A model generated the notes under the pieces. That model ran no database searches and was not told where the DNA came from. It saw only the letters and a program-made list of their open reading frames with translations. 64,000 nucleotides of DNA from positions 124,001 through 188,000 of the forward strand of contig CAZHLJ010000003.1 of NCBI GenBank assembly GCA_964533215.1. Reading direction: 5' to 3'. Both the position numbers and the translations under genes were made by a program. The first letter of the stretch is position 1. Each line of letters begins with the position of its first letter. The DNA is from Bact-08 sp964533215. GTDB taxonomy: Bacteria; Bacteroidota; Bacteroidia; Bacteroidales; UBA932. Positions 41,391 through 50,802 of the stretch are shown piece after piece.

Positions 41391-41822
41391 TTATTGAGCA
41401 CTTATTATATAGTTATAGACAAGATTTCCTCCAAAGAAGCCTGTCGCGCAAACAAACAGAACAGCTGTACCATATAGCGCAAAGACCACCCATTTCAGGT
41501 TTTTATTCTCTTTTTCACTTGTGTTGAGAAGAATCTTCAAGACACACGTTACCACTAAAATGCATAATGTGAGAATTGCAAATACCTCGTGTGTCTCCCT
41601 TATTGTGCCTGCATCTCCACCCATCTCTTCCGTGAAAAACACTCCAGAAAGAACGGCTGCCAGTGCAGAGACGGTTCCGATAATTAGCAAGTAAAACCCG
41701 CATTTTGAAAGGCAAGCCTCTTTTTTATAGCTCAAAGCAAACAGGTCAGCAAGAAATCCAATCACTATCAATGCGATAGGGAAATGCACAAGCATAGGAT
41801 GAAAATGAGTTACTGAAAACAT
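41391..41822 (-). CDS. DUF2231-like four-helix membrane protein
   Basis: A 143-residue protein with four hydrophobic helices (about 11-30, 42-63, 81-102, 112-134). The N-terminal HFHPMLVHFPIALIVIGFLA carries the HPxxVHFPIAL signature of DUF2231, whose histidines may bind heme or metal; this is not established. Inner membrane. Between purF and rlmF, with short gaps (8 and 24 bases). Confidence 0.82.
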   Translation of the reverse strand: MFSVTHFHPMLVHFPIALIVIGFLADLFALSYKKEACLSKCGFYLLIIGTVSALAAVLSGVFFTEEMGGDAGTIRETHEVFAILTLCILVVTCVLKILLNTSEKENKNLKWVVFALYGTAVLFVCATGFFGGNLVYNYIISAQ

Positions 41823-41846
41823 AGTATTAAGTTTTAAGGTTTATTG

Positions 41847-43733
41847 TCAATAGGAACGCTCGTCTTTCCCCTCAACCCAGTTAATATACGCTGTATTTAC
41901 AACTTTGTTTCCACCGGGAGTAGGGTAGTCTCCGCTGAAATACCAGTCCCCACTGTTCTCTTTGCATGCTTCGTGCAGGTTCTCTACAGTCTGGAAGACT
42001 ATTTTAACCTCTGCCTTAATTGTGGAGCTTTTTATCATCTGAGCTATTTTGTCTGAAACTTCATTGTATGTAAATGGGGCGTAGATCTCTTTCACATAGT
42101 TGACAAATTGCTCTTTTGGTAATCCTACCTGTGCCTTGCATTTATTGTAAACCTCTTTAATGACTTCCTCCATATTCCTTTCCTTTAAAAGCTCAATTGC
42201 AGCACTGAATGCAATGAATTCTCCCATACGGGTCATGTCTATTCCGTAACAATCAGGGTAACGGATCTGTGGAGCTGATGATACGATAACTATACGCTTT
42301 GGATTAAGGCTGTCCAGAATGCGGAGAATGCTCTTTCTCAGCGTTGTTCCTCTGACAATAGAGTCATCAATCACTATCAGGTTGTCGGAACTCTTCACGG
42401 CACCATAAGTGACATCATAGACGTGAGATACCATATCGTCACGGTCAGCGTCAGAAGTTATGAATGTGCGCATCTTGACGTCTTTGATAACAATTTTTTC
42501 CACACGAGGTTCGCGGGAGATGATTTCGCCAAGCGACTCCTCGCTCCAGGAATCTTTTCCAGCGGTTATCTGTCGCTTTTTCTCTTGAACCATATACTTC
42601 TGAATCCCTTTCACCATACCGTAAAATGATGTCTCTGCAGTATTCGGGATAAACGAAAATACTGTGTTGTCCAGGTCTCCATCGACGGCATCAATAAGTT
42701 GTGGGGTCAGAAGTTCGCCCAGTTTTTTTCTCTCCTGATAGATGTACCTGTCATTGCCTCTGGAAAAATATATTCTCTCAAAAGAGCAACTGCTTCTTTT
42801 CTTAGGATTGCGGACCATCTCTTCACTTATTGCGCCGTTTTTCCTGATAATAAGAGCATGTCCCGGCTTTATCTCCTGAATATTTGTGTCGTCTACCCTG
42901 AATGCTGTCCTAATGACTGATGCTTCCGATGCAACTACAACAACCTCGTCATCTCGATAGAAATATGCAGGGCGGATTCCCCATGGATCGCGCATTACAA
43001 ATGCATCTCCGTGCCCTGCAACTCCAGCCACCGCGTAGCCTCCGTCCCAATCTGCACTGCTTTTGGAAAGAACGTTCACCCAGTCTATATTTTCTTCGAT
43101 AAGAGGGGAGATCTCCTGCTTGGAGTAACCTTTGTCCCGGAACAGGCGGTATTTGTTCTGTATTTCATCATCCATGAAATATCCAACCTTTTCCAGTAAT
43201 GTAACAGTATCAGCATAGTTGCGGGGATGTTGTCCTGCTTTTATAAGACTTTCAAACAACTCGTCAACATTAGTAAGATTAAAATTGGCCGCCACAGCGA
43301 GGTTACGGCTTCTCCAGTTGCTTGCCCTCTTCAAAGGGTGTACAAGGTCTATGTTGTTTTTTCCGAATGTGGAATATCTTAAATGTCCAAGATATATCTC
43401 TGATACAAAAGGAAGATTGAATTTTGCCCAGGAGGCATCTTTCCCTTTAATATCGACCTCTCGCATAGGTTGCTGTATTGAGCTGAATACCTCTTGTATC
43501 GGATTGGAACCACATGACCGTACGCGGTCCATGTATTTATAACCAGGGGGCATGTCCAGTTTGACTCCAACAACGCCTGCACCCTCCTGACCTCGGTTCC
43601 TCTGCTTCTCCATCAATATATAAAGGCGTTTCAGCCCATATAGATAGGAGCCGTATTTGTCCTGATAGTACTCTTGGGGCTTAAGTAGTCTTACTAGCGC
43701 AATGCCACATTCGTGGTTGAGAATGTCACTCAT
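41847..43733 (-). CDS. purF: Amidophosphoribosyltransferase-like protein, long Bacteroidota form
   Basis: A 628-residue class II glutamine amidotransferase. Cys9 would become the N-terminal nucleophile after removal of MSDILNHE. Glutaminase motifs are RNRGQEGAGVVGV, GHLRYST and FNLTNVDELF; the PRPP-binding loop is VIDDSIVRGTTLRKSI. It transfers ammonia to PRPP in the first step of purine synthesis. At 628 residues it is longer than the usual 470-510, with insertions in the glutaminase half and a C-terminal extension; this long form is common in Bacteroidota, sometimes beside a standard PurF. A paralogue with another role is therefore possible. Confidence 0.85.
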   Translation of the reverse strand: MSDILNHECGIALVRLLKPQEYYQDKYGSYLYGLKRLYILMEKQRNRGQEGAGVVGVKLDMPPGYKYMDRVRSCGSNPIQEVFSSIQQPMREVDIKGKDASWAKFNLPFVSEIYLGHLRYSTFGKNNIDLVHPLKRASNWRSRNLAVAANFNLTNVDELFESLIKAGQHPRNYADTVTLLEKVGYFMDDEIQNKYRLFRDKGYSKQEISPLIEENIDWVNVLSKSSADWDGGYAVAGVAGHGDAFVMRDPWGIRPAYFYRDDEVVVVASEASVIRTAFRVDDTNIQEIKPGHALIIRKNGAISEEMVRNPKKRSSCSFERIYFSRGNDRYIYQERKKLGELLTPQLIDAVDGDLDNTVFSFIPNTAETSFYGMVKGIQKYMVQEKKRQITAGKDSWSEESLGEIISREPRVEKIVIKDVKMRTFITSDADRDDMVSHVYDVTYGAVKSSDNLIVIDDSIVRGTTLRKSILRILDSLNPKRIVIVSSAPQIRYPDCYGIDMTRMGEFIAFSAAIELLKERNMEEVIKEVYNKCKAQVGLPKEQFVNYVKEIYAPFTYNEVSDKIAQMIKSSTIKAEVKIVFQTVENLHEACKENSGDWYFSGDYPTPGGNKVVNTAYINWVEGKDERSY

Positions 43734-43743
43734 CTTTTTTTTG

Positions 43744-43751
43744 CAAAAGTA
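43744..43751 (-). promoter_or_regulatory. -7 element (TACTTTTG) for purF
   Basis: The minus strand reads TACTTTTG 10 bases before the purF start codon, so a purF mRNA from here would be nearly leaderless. No -33 element is clear. Confidence 0.45.
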
Positions 43752-43759
43752 TAGAAAAT

Positions 43760-44404
43760 TTAAAATTTCACCACTACAATTGAAGCTGCAAATGATCCAA
43801 AAGCCAGATATGCGGCTCCTCTGTGATATGGTCTGAGGCTCGGATTATCCTCAAGCATGCCGGCAAGAACGTTTGTGGCAATCATGCTTGATAAATGAAC
43901 AATTGACAACACCTTGTGTAACTTTACTTTGGTGAAGCCCTTTCTTTCATCCCGGAATTTAGGAGGAGCAAAAAATGCCAGTGAGGCAGAGGTGAAATAG
44001 CCGATGTTTACGGCTGCAGAGAGTCCTTCGTGAAGGTCACCCATGTTGGAATGTCCATTGTATAGACGAGCACCGACAATTCCATTTGCAACCATGCCTG
44101 CCAGCGTAGCATAACCGATAACCTGATGTGACAAAAGCATGTATCTTCTTATCTTCATTTCTCTTATCCTGTCAGGACGATTCAATTCAAAGTAGTCAAA
44201 ATTGCGCATCAACCCTTTTTCTCCCCAAAGCACTCTTTGAGTAATAAAGATTTTTTTGGGTAATAATTTTACGCTGTCTTTTTGTGCAGAAGAAATGATA
44301 ACTGCATTATCTGTGGCCAACGAATCACTTTGTGCTATTAATCTTAATGAAGCAGAAAGCATCAGAATTGTTGTGATAATAAGGATTTTCATTGTTCTAT
44401 TCAT
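43760..44404 (-). CDS. Exported membrane protein with conserved-looking histidines (cytochrome b561-like layout)
   Basis: A 214-residue protein with a signal peptide (about 1-24), a soluble stretch, and four hydrophobic helices (about 88-112, 128-146, 163-183, 196-212). Histidines lie at or near helix starts: His93, His125, His163, His170 and His194, in phrases LLSHQVIGYATLAGM, GDLHEGLSAAVNIGYF, KLHKVLSIVHLSSMIATNVL and YHRGAAYLAFG. The four-helix, multi-His layout recalls cytochrome b561-type heme proteins. I do not recognise the family firmly, and heme binding is only a hypothesis. Its 3' neighbour is purF; its 5' end overlaps the GNAT gene by 8 bases. Confidence 0.65.
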   Translation of the reverse strand: MNRTMKILIITTILMLSASLRLIAQSDSLATDNAVIISSAQKDSVKLLPKKIFITQRVLWGEKGLMRNFDYFELNRPDRIREMKIRRYMLLSHQVIGYATLAGMVANGIVGARLYNGHSNMGDLHEGLSAAVNIGYFTSASLAFFAPPKFRDERKGFTKVKLHKVLSIVHLSSMIATNVLAGMLEDNPSLRPYHRGAAYLAFGSFAASIVVVKF

Positions 44405-44945
44405 TTTTCAGCTTACTGTAAACGTCTATATCTGTGAATTTTCCACCACTAAGGAGTTCTCCATCTCTTTCAGTTCCTTCGTGCCTGAACCCCAGTCTTT
44501 TAGGGATATTACTACTGGCTATGTTCTCAGTAGCACATTTTATCTGGACTCTGTTAAGGTTCATTTCCTTAAATGCATATCTGCACAATGCTTCTACAGA
44601 CAATGTCATGATACCTTTTTTCTGAAAAGAATCAGAAAGCCAGTATCCAATCTCTGTCCTTCTGTTAGATTTATCGGTACACTTAAAGCCGGCCAGCCCT
44701 GCGAAAATGCTTTCATAATGAATTACAAAAACATAGTCCAAGCTCTCTTCTCCAAGTTTGATCATCTGACTTACGACTGATTTAGTATCTTCAATCCTTA
44801 AGGTGTGTTCAACAAAAGGAAGCCACCGTCCAAGATATTCACGTTGGGAGTCAATGGTATGGAAGATATCTTTGGCATCGGACATCTCTATCTGTTTGAG
44901 CAGTATGTCGTCTGTTACTTTTATTTGTATTTGATTTTTTCTCAT
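44397..44945 (-). CDS. GNAT N-acetyltransferase, RimJ/RimL type
   Basis: This 182-residue protein has the RimJ/L pattern: LKQIEMSDAKDIFHTIDSQR, FVIHYESIFAGLAGFKCTDK, RTEIGYWLSDSFQKKGIMTL (acetyl-CoA loop region), CRYAFKEMNLNRVQIKCATE and IASSNIPKRLGFRHEGTERD. It transfers acetyl from acetyl-CoA to an amine, often a ribosomal-protein N-terminus or an antibiotic; the substrate is unknown. No signal peptide. It overlaps the downstream His-rich membrane protein by 8 bases. Confidence 0.9.
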   Translation of the reverse strand: MRKNQIQIKVTDDILLKQIEMSDAKDIFHTIDSQREYLGRWLPFVEHTLRIEDTKSVVSQMIKLGEESLDYVFVIHYESIFAGLAGFKCTDKSNRRTEIGYWLSDSFQKKGIMTLSVEALCRYAFKEMNLNRVQIKCATENIASSNIPKRLGFRHEGTERDGELLSGGKFTDIDVYSKLKNE

Positions 44946-44978
44946 CAGCGCAACTCTTAATGTCTGTCAAGATACAAA

Positions 44979-47222
44979 TCATTTTCCATTTATCACCGCA
45001 ATTGCTTTTTCAAGCACTTCATCCCTGTTCTCAATAATTCCTTTGATTGTCGGCTTTACTTCAATGTCCGGTACTATTCCCACTCTCTGAGTCTCTTTGC
45101 CGTCCGGGTAATAAACCCCGATTCCGCTTATTAATGTTTTAATGTCTCCAGGAAGGGTGAAAAATGAGACATTCCCGTCTGCGCCGGCAGTTGTTGACCC
45201 TATCACTACAGCTCCTGGGGCAACACGGAATGCCATCGTATGGTACTCAGCAGAGCTTTGAGTCATTTCATTTACAAGGATGACTACTTTGCCCTTATAG
45301 TAATCCTTATTCTCTTTTCCTACTTTCATACCTTCCCTGATTGTAAATAGGCCGGGTGTTTCAATATTTCCATTTGAAAATTCCACGAAATCGGTGCTTT
45401 GAGGCATGAGGTAACTGCTTAATGTGAAAACTATAAAATCGTCAGGATAACATCGGAAATCAATAATAAGCCCTTTTGAATTCTGGACTGATTTCATTAT
45501 TTCCGGAAGATATTCATTCTTTATTTTACCTGGATACAAATATGCAATATCAGATGTAATATATCTGAAGCAAGTGTCTGCCGGATAAAGCTTTGCTAGC
45601 TTTAACTTTTCAGTCTGCAACTGTTCGATAGGAACGGATCTTACCATAGCTTCATGGCTTTTTCCATTATTTATAAAACCAACTTTTATTATAGAGTCAT
45701 TTGTTCTTAATATATCGAAAGACAAGTTTCTCAATTGAGTCGGAAAATTTGAGGCTGGGTATTGCCTGAGCTTTTCTTTGACAATTTCCTCTACCTGCCT
45801 GCCTGTGATGCTTTTTATTATGTCTCCTTTATTCAAACCGGTTTCTGTGCCTGATTCACTATTGAAAAGATTGGTGACAATCAGTTTGCCTTCTATAAAT
45901 TTTACTTCAACCGGTAGACTTCTTTTACCAAAATAATTTAACACAACGTAATCACCTCTATTGATATTGGCATGAGTATCATGAACCCTTCCGATTAATT
46001 CCAAAGCAGCAAGCTTGTATTCCAGTTCGTTTTTTGCATTAATAAAGCTTGGGATGAATTCTGTCAGGACATTCTTCCAATCCTCTCCTATAAGATTTTT
46101 GTATGGGAAATAGTATTGTATAATATTCCAGTATCTGAATAGCGACAATAACCTGAAACCGGCATCGGGATATTTCATTGATGAATAGCTTCTTTCGTTT
46201 TTGAACACCGGATTTCCAACACCGTTGGTTAACCCAATATAATAGTTATTTGATGATCTCTCTGCCATTTTCACTCTTTGCAGTTTCTCAACTAACTCCG
46301 TTGATAGTCCGGAATTTGTAATCCACTCCAGATCTGGCATCATTTTTATCTGATTTTTGATCTCTTTCTGTTTGCTCTTCACTTCAAAAGTTCCAAGCCT
46401 ATCTATCCATTTGACCAAAACGGCATCTCTCTCCTTGGAACTTTTCATTTTAAGTGCTTCCGGCATCATTCTGAATAGCTCGTAGTCCCAGTTATATTCT
46501 CCTTTTGCAATATTTGGATGGTAGTACTTTAGGAATCCCCAGATAAGGCCAATAGTCTTAATATCCTCAATTTTGTTATTGGAAAGTAAACTGACGTCAA
46601 TTTTAGAACCATTGTCAAATTCATTGTCAAGATCGGCTTTATATACAGGCGTTTCTTTTCTTTTTGCCTTGCTGATTTCTACGCCATCGATAAATACTTC
46701 AAAATCATCAACCCATAGCTTTCCAGAACCTTGAAGTATAGCCCCTATATAGATCTTTTTTGCATTGTCAGGATACGCAAGCCTTACTGAATATTGTTTC
46801 CAGTCTGCGGTTCCACAAATGTTTCTTTGCTGCATATTGTCAAATTGCAAAATGTTGTCATTCCCGTCAATACGGAGCATTAGGCCTACAGGAGAAGAGA
46901 CGTTCTCCATTTTCATATATGCTCTCAACTCAATTTGCTGACAATCATAACCGGCTTCAAACCAATGGGCTATACACCCAAAGCTGTTCTCAGTACTGCC
47001 TGCATGGGTAATCAATGCAGAATTATTACCATTATGCCTGATAGTGCTATCAACTGTAATGAGATAATCTTTATCTCCCCACCTGAACCATTGGTCAGGA
47101 AAACTACCTGCAGTAAAAGGATTCTCGAAACCTAAATTTAAGTTTCCAACATTAGCCTTAGGCTGGGCATAACCTGCAGACACGAATATAGTCAGCAGCA
47201 GAACAAAAAAAATCTTTTTCAT
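44979..47222 (-). CDS. Exported S41-family (C-terminal processing) peptidase with N-terminal carbohydrate-binding-like domain
   Basis: A 747-residue secreted protein. Signal peptide to about residue 19. Residues about 25-185 look like a beta-sandwich, CBM-like module (NLGFENPF...PDQWFRWGD...WVDDFEVFIDG). A helical middle region follows, then a PDZ-like segment (LNKGDIIKSITGRQVEEIVK) and the S41 core GLIIDFRCYPDDF, NEMTQSSAEYHTMAFR (nucleophile Ser in TQSSAEY) and GSTTAGADGN. It is a periplasmic or outer-membrane serine peptidase of the tail-specific type. Convergent with nothing; 48 bases from GH89 on the same strand. Confidence 0.85.
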   Translation of the reverse strand: MKKIFFVLLLTIFVSAGYAQPKANVGNLNLGFENPFTAGSFPDQWFRWGDKDYLITVDSTIRHNGNNSALITHAGSTENSFGCIAHWFEAGYDCQQIELRAYMKMENVSSPVGLMLRIDGNDNILQFDNMQQRNICGTADWKQYSVRLAYPDNAKKIYIGAILQGSGKLWVDDFEVFIDGVEISKAKRKETPVYKADLDNEFDNGSKIDVSLLSNNKIEDIKTIGLIWGFLKYYHPNIAKGEYNWDYELFRMMPEALKMKSSKERDAVLVKWIDRLGTFEVKSKQKEIKNQIKMMPDLEWITNSGLSTELVEKLQRVKMAERSSNNYYIGLTNGVGNPVFKNERSYSSMKYPDAGFRLLSLFRYWNIIQYYFPYKNLIGEDWKNVLTEFIPSFINAKNELEYKLAALELIGRVHDTHANINRGDYVVLNYFGKRSLPVEVKFIEGKLIVTNLFNSESGTETGLNKGDIIKSITGRQVEEIVKEKLRQYPASNFPTQLRNLSFDILRTNDSIIKVGFINNGKSHEAMVRSVPIEQLQTEKLKLAKLYPADTCFRYITSDIAYLYPGKIKNEYLPEIMKSVQNSKGLIIDFRCYPDDFIVFTLSSYLMPQSTDFVEFSNGNIETPGLFTIREGMKVGKENKDYYKGKVVILVNEMTQSSAEYHTMAFRVAPGAVVIGSTTAGADGNVSFFTLPGDIKTLISGIGVYYPDGKETQRVGIVPDIEVKPTIKGIIENRDEVLEKAIAVINGK

Positions 47223-47270
47223 TTTATGAGCACTGTTTGATTATTACTTTTTTGGGGTCGATTTTAAATC

Positions 47271-49493
47271 TTATCTCTGCATGATCTCGGTTTTGTACTT
47301 CTTCAGAAGCTCCTTTGCAATTGCAAGACTGTTCCCTTTTGGTTCTGACGGAAAAGAACCGACCCTTTCGCTCCACCATGAGCCTTCGAAATTCACAACG
47401 TCGTTGCTGTATTTTTCATTATTGAACTCCCTGTTCTCTTTTATTGCATTGTTTGCTTCGTCAAAGAACATCTGCCATCTTTTGGCGTAGAACGATGAGA
47501 TCAGACCGGACCAGGAGCGGTTTGCATAGTCATTGAGCTGTTGTCCCTTATCTCCCCAAGATGTAAGCAGGTCTCTTGCATTTACCTCGTAATAATCACC
47601 TTCACTGCCAGTACCCATCTTGCGGGCATCCGATATCCATTTTCCAAGTAAAAACGATGATTGAGTAGCTAAAAGGCGATCTATGTCGTCCAAAAGAGCC
47701 ATCATCCTCTTTTCCAATGAATTCATCTGAATCTCATCTCTCAATTTATATGCCACTTTATAATTATTCCACAGATTATCGAAGTAATTTCCAAGAACTT
47801 GGCGCCCGATGTTTGCAACGTCGATCAGAAATACATCGTTTCGGCCGTCCTGTTTCACATTTGAGTTTATCATCAACTCCCATGCTTGCAGTAAAACTCT
47901 GTTTTCGTATGATATACCGCTTTTGGCGTAACGCTCGTTTTTTTCCATATTCGGGCGTGCGCTCACCATATTGCAATGTCCTGTTTTTGATGTATTGTTG
48001 TAAACGCTATCGTACAAAATCTTCCATGCTTTTCTCAGATTTTCATTGGGAATACCCGCGCGCCTGTCGGCCCATGCACTCATCCACTCCTCGTCTGAGA
48101 TGTTGTAACTCCAGGCTTTGTCGAAAACATACTCGTACATCAAAGGGTTGCAGTCGAACCCCTCAAGAGTTGAACCTACTCCCCAAAAGTTATCGCCTCC
48201 GTTCTTCATTGTGTAGTCAATCTTATTGCCCACGTCCATTATATTTCCGGCCAACATAGTGTTTCCACCGAAATTACCAAGATAGCACCAGATGTATGGC
48301 TGTCCAAAATACTTGTCGGTCATCTTCCAGACTTCGCTTCTTTCACAGAAATAGTCAAGCAAGATCATCTTATTCTGAGGCACAGCTTTTACAAAGGCCT
48401 CAATTCGAGAATTTGTCCACTCTTTTCTCTGATAGTAATAAAGCCAGCTCATCTGCAGCCATGTAGCCTGTGGATCTACAGAAGAGAGTGTCTCGAAAAT
48501 GGTTTTGGAAACACGGGCGAGATATTCAGGCTCCCAACTTGGTGGTGTAATCTCATTGAAAGGGTCAATTCCGTAAATATGGTCTGAGCCATACAATCTC
48601 TCCTGCTCCTGAAGAAATTCCTTCTGAATGGTTTTGAAAAGCGTATCCATTGGATCAAGGAAGCTGCTTATGCAGGTCGAGTCAAACCCTCCCCATTGAC
48701 TTAGCTTGCTGATCTTTGCCTGGGGATAGATTTTTTTTAGCTCATAAGGAACATGTCCTGCAAATGCAGGAAGAACCGGTGTCATGTTTAATTCCCTCTC
48801 TCTCTTTACAATTTTTTTCTGAAGAGCCTCCTGACCGTCCAGCCAAGAGTGGGGCAGGGGACCCTGCCAGTAATCCATGTTTAGCATACGGTGCCAAGGA
48901 AGGTGCGCCGGACCTGTAAAATAACATCTTATTGTCTTGTCGTCCAACCCCATTTTCTTCCATACTCGATACCATACAGATTCCTGCCCGGTAATTGCCA
49001 AAGGCATATTTATGCCATTGAGGGCCATCCAGTCTATTAAACGTTCCCAGTCTTTCCATTGCCACCAAGGCATTGTGTAACCAAAAGTACAGTAATTAAG
49101 GAAGAAACGGTTGCTGCATGTTGAATGTATTGTTATTTTTTTCCCAATTTCAGGAAGCGTTGCTGGTAGTTGCACTCTGTCGGCGGCATACCAACTGACA
49201 GATGTCATGCAGTAATATCTGAGATAGTGATTCAGAGCCACAGCCATGCTGTTTGCACTGTTGCCACGTATGATTATCCTTCCGTCTTTAGCGTTTTCAA
49301 TTTCAAAATAGTCACTGCCGGTTTTCGATTTTTCAACGGTTGATGATTTTATCTCCTCCAGAATGAAATGGCTGCTTTTATCTCCTAGCAGACGATTGAA
49401 AAGTTCCCGGCTGACGCGATTCTCGGACTGGAGAGTGAATGGGTAAAAGATGAGCAATAATAATATTACCAGAGTATTACGTTGGATTTTCAT
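47271..49493 (-). CDS. Alpha-N-acetylglucosaminidase, GH89 (NAGLU family)
   Basis: A 740-residue exported glycosidase (signal peptide about 1-22). NAGLU features include WYAADRVQLP, NYCTFGYTMPWWQWKDWERL, DWMALNGINMPLAITGQESV, LPAFAGHVPYELKKIYP, and the two catalytic acids Glu314 (GIDPFNEITPP) and Glu444 (GVGSTLEGFDCNP), at nearly the same positions as in human NAGLU (316 and 446). It removes terminal alpha-linked GlcNAc, as found in heparan sulfate and on some gastric mucin O-glycans. It lies 5 kb from a PUL with a GH38 mannosidase, which together suggest host-glycan feeding. Confidence 0.94.
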   Translation of the reverse strand: MKIQRNTLVILLLLIFYPFTLQSENRVSRELFNRLLGDKSSHFILEEIKSSTVEKSKTGSDYFEIENAKDGRIIIRGNSANSMAVALNHYLRYYCMTSVSWYAADRVQLPATLPEIGKKITIHSTCSNRFFLNYCTFGYTMPWWQWKDWERLIDWMALNGINMPLAITGQESVWYRVWKKMGLDDKTIRCYFTGPAHLPWHRMLNMDYWQGPLPHSWLDGQEALQKKIVKRERELNMTPVLPAFAGHVPYELKKIYPQAKISKLSQWGGFDSTCISSFLDPMDTLFKTIQKEFLQEQERLYGSDHIYGIDPFNEITPPSWEPEYLARVSKTIFETLSSVDPQATWLQMSWLYYYQRKEWTNSRIEAFVKAVPQNKMILLDYFCERSEVWKMTDKYFGQPYIWCYLGNFGGNTMLAGNIMDVGNKIDYTMKNGGDNFWGVGSTLEGFDCNPLMYEYVFDKAWSYNISDEEWMSAWADRRAGIPNENLRKAWKILYDSVYNNTSKTGHCNMVSARPNMEKNERYAKSGISYENRVLLQAWELMINSNVKQDGRNDVFLIDVANIGRQVLGNYFDNLWNNYKVAYKLRDEIQMNSLEKRMMALLDDIDRLLATQSSFLLGKWISDARKMGTGSEGDYYEVNARDLLTSWGDKGQQLNDYANRSWSGLISSFYAKRWQMFFDEANNAIKENREFNNEKYSNDVVNFEGSWWSERVGSFPSEPKGNSLAIAKELLKKYKTEIMQR

Positions 49494-49551
49494 ATAAAGT
49501 CAAAGTTTAAGTAGGAGTCAGAAAGTTAAAGGAAAAACGTGAGATTATGTA

Positions 49552-49559
49552 TACATTTG
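49552..49559 (+). promoter_or_regulatory. -7 element (TACATTTG) for the methyltransferase gene
   Basis: TACATTTG lies 28 bases before the ATG at 49588; no clear -33 element. Confidence 0.45.
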
Positions 49560-49587
49560 CCAAGCAAAAGACAAATTATAGAAAATT

Positions 49588-50253
49588 ATGCAATACGATA
49601 AGAATTTACGAGATATGTCGGTAAAACCTGATGGCTATCACACTCAATGCCGTCCTGAAATGATGAAATATATTCCTGAAAATGCCAGGACGATATTGGA
49701 TGTGGGTTGTGGAGAAGGGCTGTTTGGCTATCAATTGAAGCAAAGGATGAATTCTGAGATATGGGGAATTGAGATTGACGAAAAAGCAGGTAATGTAGCT
49801 AAGACCAAAATAGACAAAGTATTTGTAGGAGACCTCTCCGGGATAATCGACACTCTGCCGGATAATTATTTCGACTGCATAGTCTTTAATGATGTATTGG
49901 AGCACCTTGCAGATCCTTTTTCCACATTAGTGAATATAAAAAGCAAAATCCGGGAGGGAGGGGTGATTGTAAGCTCAATTCCAAATATCAGATATTTTTT
50001 TACATTGTGGAATCTGGTGATAAATAAACAGTGGCGCTATGAAGATGCAGGAATTCTGGACAAGACTCACCTTAGGTTTTTTACGCGTAAAAGCATAATA
50101 GAGATGTTTGGTACTTTAGGGTATGAAATAGTGAAGATTGAAGGTGTAAATCAAATAAAATCATGGAAAGTAAAGCTAATCAACAGACTCTCTTTTGGCT
50201 TTCTGTCAGATACAATGTTTACTCAATATGCATGTATAGTTAAGCCGAGATAA
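49588..50253 (+). CDS. Class I SAM-dependent methyltransferase
   Basis: A 221-residue protein with the Methyltransf_23 style core: motif I TILDVGCGEGLFGYQLKQ, the acidic strand WGIEIDEKAG, FDCIVFNDVLEHLADPFSTL, and the late VIVSSIPNIRYFFTLWNLVI followed by RFFTRKSIIEMFGTLGYEIV. The DVLEHLxxP and IPNxR phrases are common in methyltransferases of cell-surface polysaccharide or lipid biosynthesis loci, but no such genes flank it. Substrate unknown. It is followed by the V4R/kinase pair, which has its own -7 box. Confidence 0.88.
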   Translation: MQYDKNLRDMSVKPDGYHTQCRPEMMKYIPENARTILDVGCGEGLFGYQLKQRMNSEIWGIEIDEKAGNVAKTKIDKVFVGDLSGIIDTLPDNYFDCIVFNDVLEHLADPFSTLVNIKSKIREGGVIVSSIPNIRYFFTLWNLVINKQWRYEDAGILDKTHLRFFTRKSIIEMFGTLGYEIVKIEGVNQIKSWKVKLINRLSFGFLSDTMFTQYACIVKPR

Positions 50254-50259
50254 ATTGCA

Positions 50260-50267
50260 TACATTTG
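50260..50267 (+). promoter_or_regulatory. -7 element (TACATTTG) for the V4R/histidine kinase pair
   Basis: TACATTTG begins 7 bases after the methyltransferase stop and 24 bases before the V4R start; no clear -33 element. Confidence 0.45.
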
Positions 50268-50283
50268 CACAAATTTCAAAACC

Positions 50284-50802
50284 ATGGATGAATATAATTT
50301 CAACTGGAGCCATATTGGCAACATTGAAGAAGGCCGGCCAAACCTGGGGAAGGAAACCCGAGTTGAGATATACCGTCTTATGCAGTATACATTGAGAGCT
50401 GTACTCGAAAATGAGTACGGAGAAAACAACACCCGCATGTTGCTTAAAAAGGCCGGAAGGCTTGCAGGTGTTGAATTTTGCAAAAACAGGATGGATTATA
50501 AGTTGCCATTGAACAAATTTATAGCACAACTGCACGATCTGATGCTCAATCTTGGCGTTGGAATTTTTAAAGTTGAAAAGTTTGATTCTGACAAATTGAG
50601 TTTTGTGGTAACAGTCTCAGAGGATCTGGATTGTTCAGGACTCCCTGTTAATGATACAACCGTATGCGACTACGATGAAGGATTCTTGGAGGGAGTTTTC
50701 TATCAGTATTCAGGGAAAGAATTTATTGTCAAAGAGATAGATTGTTGGTCCACAGGGGAGAGAACTTGCAGGTTTACAATCGACCTAGCCAAAATGGATT
50801 AA
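50284..50802 (+). CDS. V4R (4-vinyl reductase) domain sensor protein
   Basis: A 172-residue soluble protein. The C-terminal V4R signature is CDYDEGFLEGVFYQYSGKEF then IVKEIDCWSTGERTCRFTI, with four cysteines (117, 128, 154, 162) that could bind a metal or cluster. An N-terminal helical part (RVEIYRLMQYTLRAVLENEYGE) fits the heme-NO-like/V4R ligand-binding fold. V4R domains sense small hydrophobic molecules in regulators such as XylR/DmpR, and also occur beside signalling enzymes. Its stop TAA shares one base with the ATG of the histidine kinase (TAATG), so translation is coupled and the two probably form a sensor-kinase complex. Confidence 0.85.
   Translation: MDEYNFNWSHIGNIEEGRPNLGKETRVEIYRLMQYTLRAVLENEYGENNTRMLLKKAGRLAGVEFCKNRMDYKLPLNKFIAQLHDLMLNLGVGIFKVEKFDSDKLSFVVTVSEDLDCSGLPVNDTTVCDYDEGFLEGVFYQYSGKEFIVKEIDCWSTGERTCRFTIDLAKMD

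Noticed and set aside
47717..48259. A 180-codon plus-strand frame opposite the GH89 gene
   Set aside because: Lies within the intact GH89 coding region and has shadow-frame composition.
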